NCBI GenBank assembly: GCA_947496695.1
Contig: CANMEI010000005.1
Coordinates: 1-64,000, forward strand
Direction of reading: 5' to 3'
Source of the DNA: an uncultured Cellulophaga sp.
GTDB lineage: Bacteria > Bacteroidota > Bacteroidia > Flavobacteriales > Flavobacteriaceae
Length of the DNA: 64,000 nt
The notes beneath the pieces were generated by a model, which was not told the origin of the DNA, ran no database searches, and saw nothing but the letters and a program-made list of their open reading frames with translations. Both the position numbers and the translations under genes were made by a program. Below are positions 62,860 to 64,000 of this stretch, piece after piece. Positions within the stretch are counted from its first letter, which is position 1. Every line of letters begins with the position of its first letter.

Positions 62860-64000
62860 TTAGAAACTAATTATAGCTTCAGCAATTAAGCCATTGAATT
62901 TACCATCTTCTAAAACATCACCAGTTGGGTAATCATTATAGTTTTGGTTTACATATTCTGCTTTTAGTAGTACATTTTTAGTCATAAACCAGCCAGCTGC
63001 TAATTGAAATCTATCAATATTAATATCATCACCAGTGTTTAATTCTGCATTTACAGTGTTGTAACGTCCACCGATATATACTTTTTCATTTTCACCAAAT
63101 CTGTAAATTACTTCACCAGAATATTGGTCAACATTTCTTCTGTCAGTTTCAGTTAAGCTTTTACCAGATGCAAATTCAACAGTACCAAAAAACTCTAAGC
63201 CACCATATTTAACAAAAGGATTAATCATAACCGCAGTAATTTGGTTTGAAAATTCTGGATAAAAACGACCAGATCTAAAATCATCATCAGCATCAACTTC
63301 TTGCATTACGTTGTAATATCTTGAGCCAGCTCTATCTGCATGGTATAAATAAACTGTTTGTGCATAACCAGTGTTGTATAAAGAACCTGTTAATCTAAAT
63401 CTTAAATCATTGTTCAATTGTTTGTCATATCCTAATTTTGCTAAAAAAGCAGCACCACCTGTTGTGCCATCAGTAGTTTCAACACTTTGGTTTAGTTTTC
63501 CGTTGGTAAAACCTATCATACCTAAAAAACCACTATCTGTTCTGTAATAAACTTCTGCACCAACTTCAGTAGTAAAAGCATCCATTATTAAGTTACCTAC
63601 AAATGGGTTGTAAATTGCTTGTGCATTATCAGTTCTTCTAAAGTGAGTATCACCATAATTGGTTTCCATATGACCAATTTTAATAGTTGTATGATTCATG
63701 AAATCTTCTAAAAAACCTTCTTTAATAAATTCTAATTTATCTATTTGAAAATAACCACCTTTTACATAAGGTTGCGTGTGGTGTCTAGTAGATAAATACG
63801 TACGTAAGTGCATATTAACACCGTCATATAATGCAACATCTAAATCCCAATTTGCAGTAGCTAAGTTAAAATTAGATCCTATTTCAGCTAGTTCTAAGGC
63901 TCCAGAGTTTTCGTGTTGAATAGATTGGTATTGTAATGCGAATGAACCACCAACTCTTACTTTTACACCATCAAAAGTGCTGACTGTATCTTTTGGAGTT
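62860..64000 (-). CDS. Outer-membrane beta-barrel porin-like protein (5' end outside the window)
   Basis: At least 380 codons: the frame runs without a stop from 62860 to the right edge, so the ATG at 63813 is internal. The visible part is a phosphate-selective-porin-like barrel, with repeated amphipathic strands (VRVGGSFALQYQSIQHEN; ATANWDLDVALYDGVNMHL; FIKEGFLEDFMNHTTIKIGH; VYIGGRYNTVNAELNTGDDI) and a C-terminal AEAIISF ending in Phe as outer-membrane proteins do. Its solute is unknown. It is upstream of the YceI-like gene on the same strand. Confidence 0.85.
   Translation of the reverse strand, partial: TPKDTVSTFDGVKVRVGGSFALQYQSIQHENSGALELAEIGSNFNLATANWDLDVALYDGVNMHLRTYLSTRHHTQPYVKGGYFQIDKLEFIKEGFLEDFMNHTTIKIGHMETNYGDTHFRRTDNAQAIYNPFVGNLIMDAFTTEVGAEVYYRTDSGFLGMIGFTNGKLNQSVETTDGTTGGAAFLAKLGYDKQLNNDLRFRLTGSLYNTGYAQTVYLYHADRAGSRYYNVMQEVDADDDFRSGRFYPEFSNQITAVMINPFVKYGGLEFFGTVEFASGKSLTETDRRNVDQYSGEVIYRFGENEKVYIGGRYNTVNAELNTGDDINIDRFQLAAGWFMTKNVLLKAEYVNQNYNDYPTGDVLEDGKFNGLIAEAIISF

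Noticed and set aside
1..64000. CRISPR arrays, rRNA and tRNA genes
   Set aside because: No regularly spaced repeats and no recognisable rRNA or tRNA sequence were found on reading; a covariance-model scan could not be run.

Overview
The window is AT-rich bacterial DNA from a member of the Bacteroidota, most likely family Flavobacteriaceae. The evidence is two SusC/SusD pairs, a FecI/FecR-type regulatory pair, a Reg_prop/Y_Y_Y/LuxR regulator, a type B type IX secretion sorting domain, and -7 promoter boxes of the TAnnTTTG type. No rRNA, tRNA or CRISPR array was recognised.

Layout. (1) 1-2900: an IS110-family insertion sequence, then a lone TlpA-like thioredoxin-fold gene bounded by short inverted repeats and followed by a solo copy of one IS end. 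(2) 3310-10401: split-subunit proton-translocating NAD(P) transhydrogenase (three genes), a succinate-semialdehyde-type dehydrogenase, a zinc alcohol dehydrogenase and an oleate hydratase. (3) 10402-11782: small accessory genes and a decayed IS110 end. (4) 11783-34368: a purine degradation locus. One arm (+ strand) has xanthine dehydrogenase (xdhAB), allantoinase, a membrane urate oxidase with a cytochrome c domain (PuuD), a fused OHCU decarboxylase/5-hydroxyisourate hydrolase, XdhC and a PucG-like aminotransferase. It is followed by an ECF sigma factor, FecR, SusC, SusD and a secreted metallophosphoesterase lipoprotein. The other arm (- strand) has allantoate amidohydrolase, ureidoglycine aminohydrolase and ureidoglycolate amidohydrolase in pathway order, with a divergent MFS transporter. 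Together these can take xanthine to glyoxylate, CO2 and ammonium. The TonB-dependent uptake pair plus phosphatase inside the locus suggests capture of nucleotides or another phosphorylated purine source. (5) 34726-44946: a second polysaccharide-utilisation-type locus with regulator, SusC, SusD, a glycerophosphodiester phosphodiesterase-GH16 glucanase fusion and an endonuclease/exonuclease/phosphatase-fold lipid or sugar phosphodiesterase. The combination hints at a phosphodiester-substituted beta-glucan. (6) 45082-51510: small genes, a LysE-type exporter and an accessory stretch of cassette-like single genes with inverted repeats at both ends, IS110 end remnants, a serine hydrolase and broken small genes. 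(7) 51737-64000: a CocE-type hydrolase, a GH30 glycosidase, a VOC protein, a type IX secreted surface protein, pta-ackA, a YceI-like protein and the 3' part of an outer-membrane porin running off the right edge.

The least ordinary features are the cassette-like units whose ends are inverted repeats and whose 3' ends carry the same approximately 100-bp IS110-end repeat (five copies), the phosphatase-bearing SusCD system embedded in the purine locus, and the GDPD-GH16 fusion locus.
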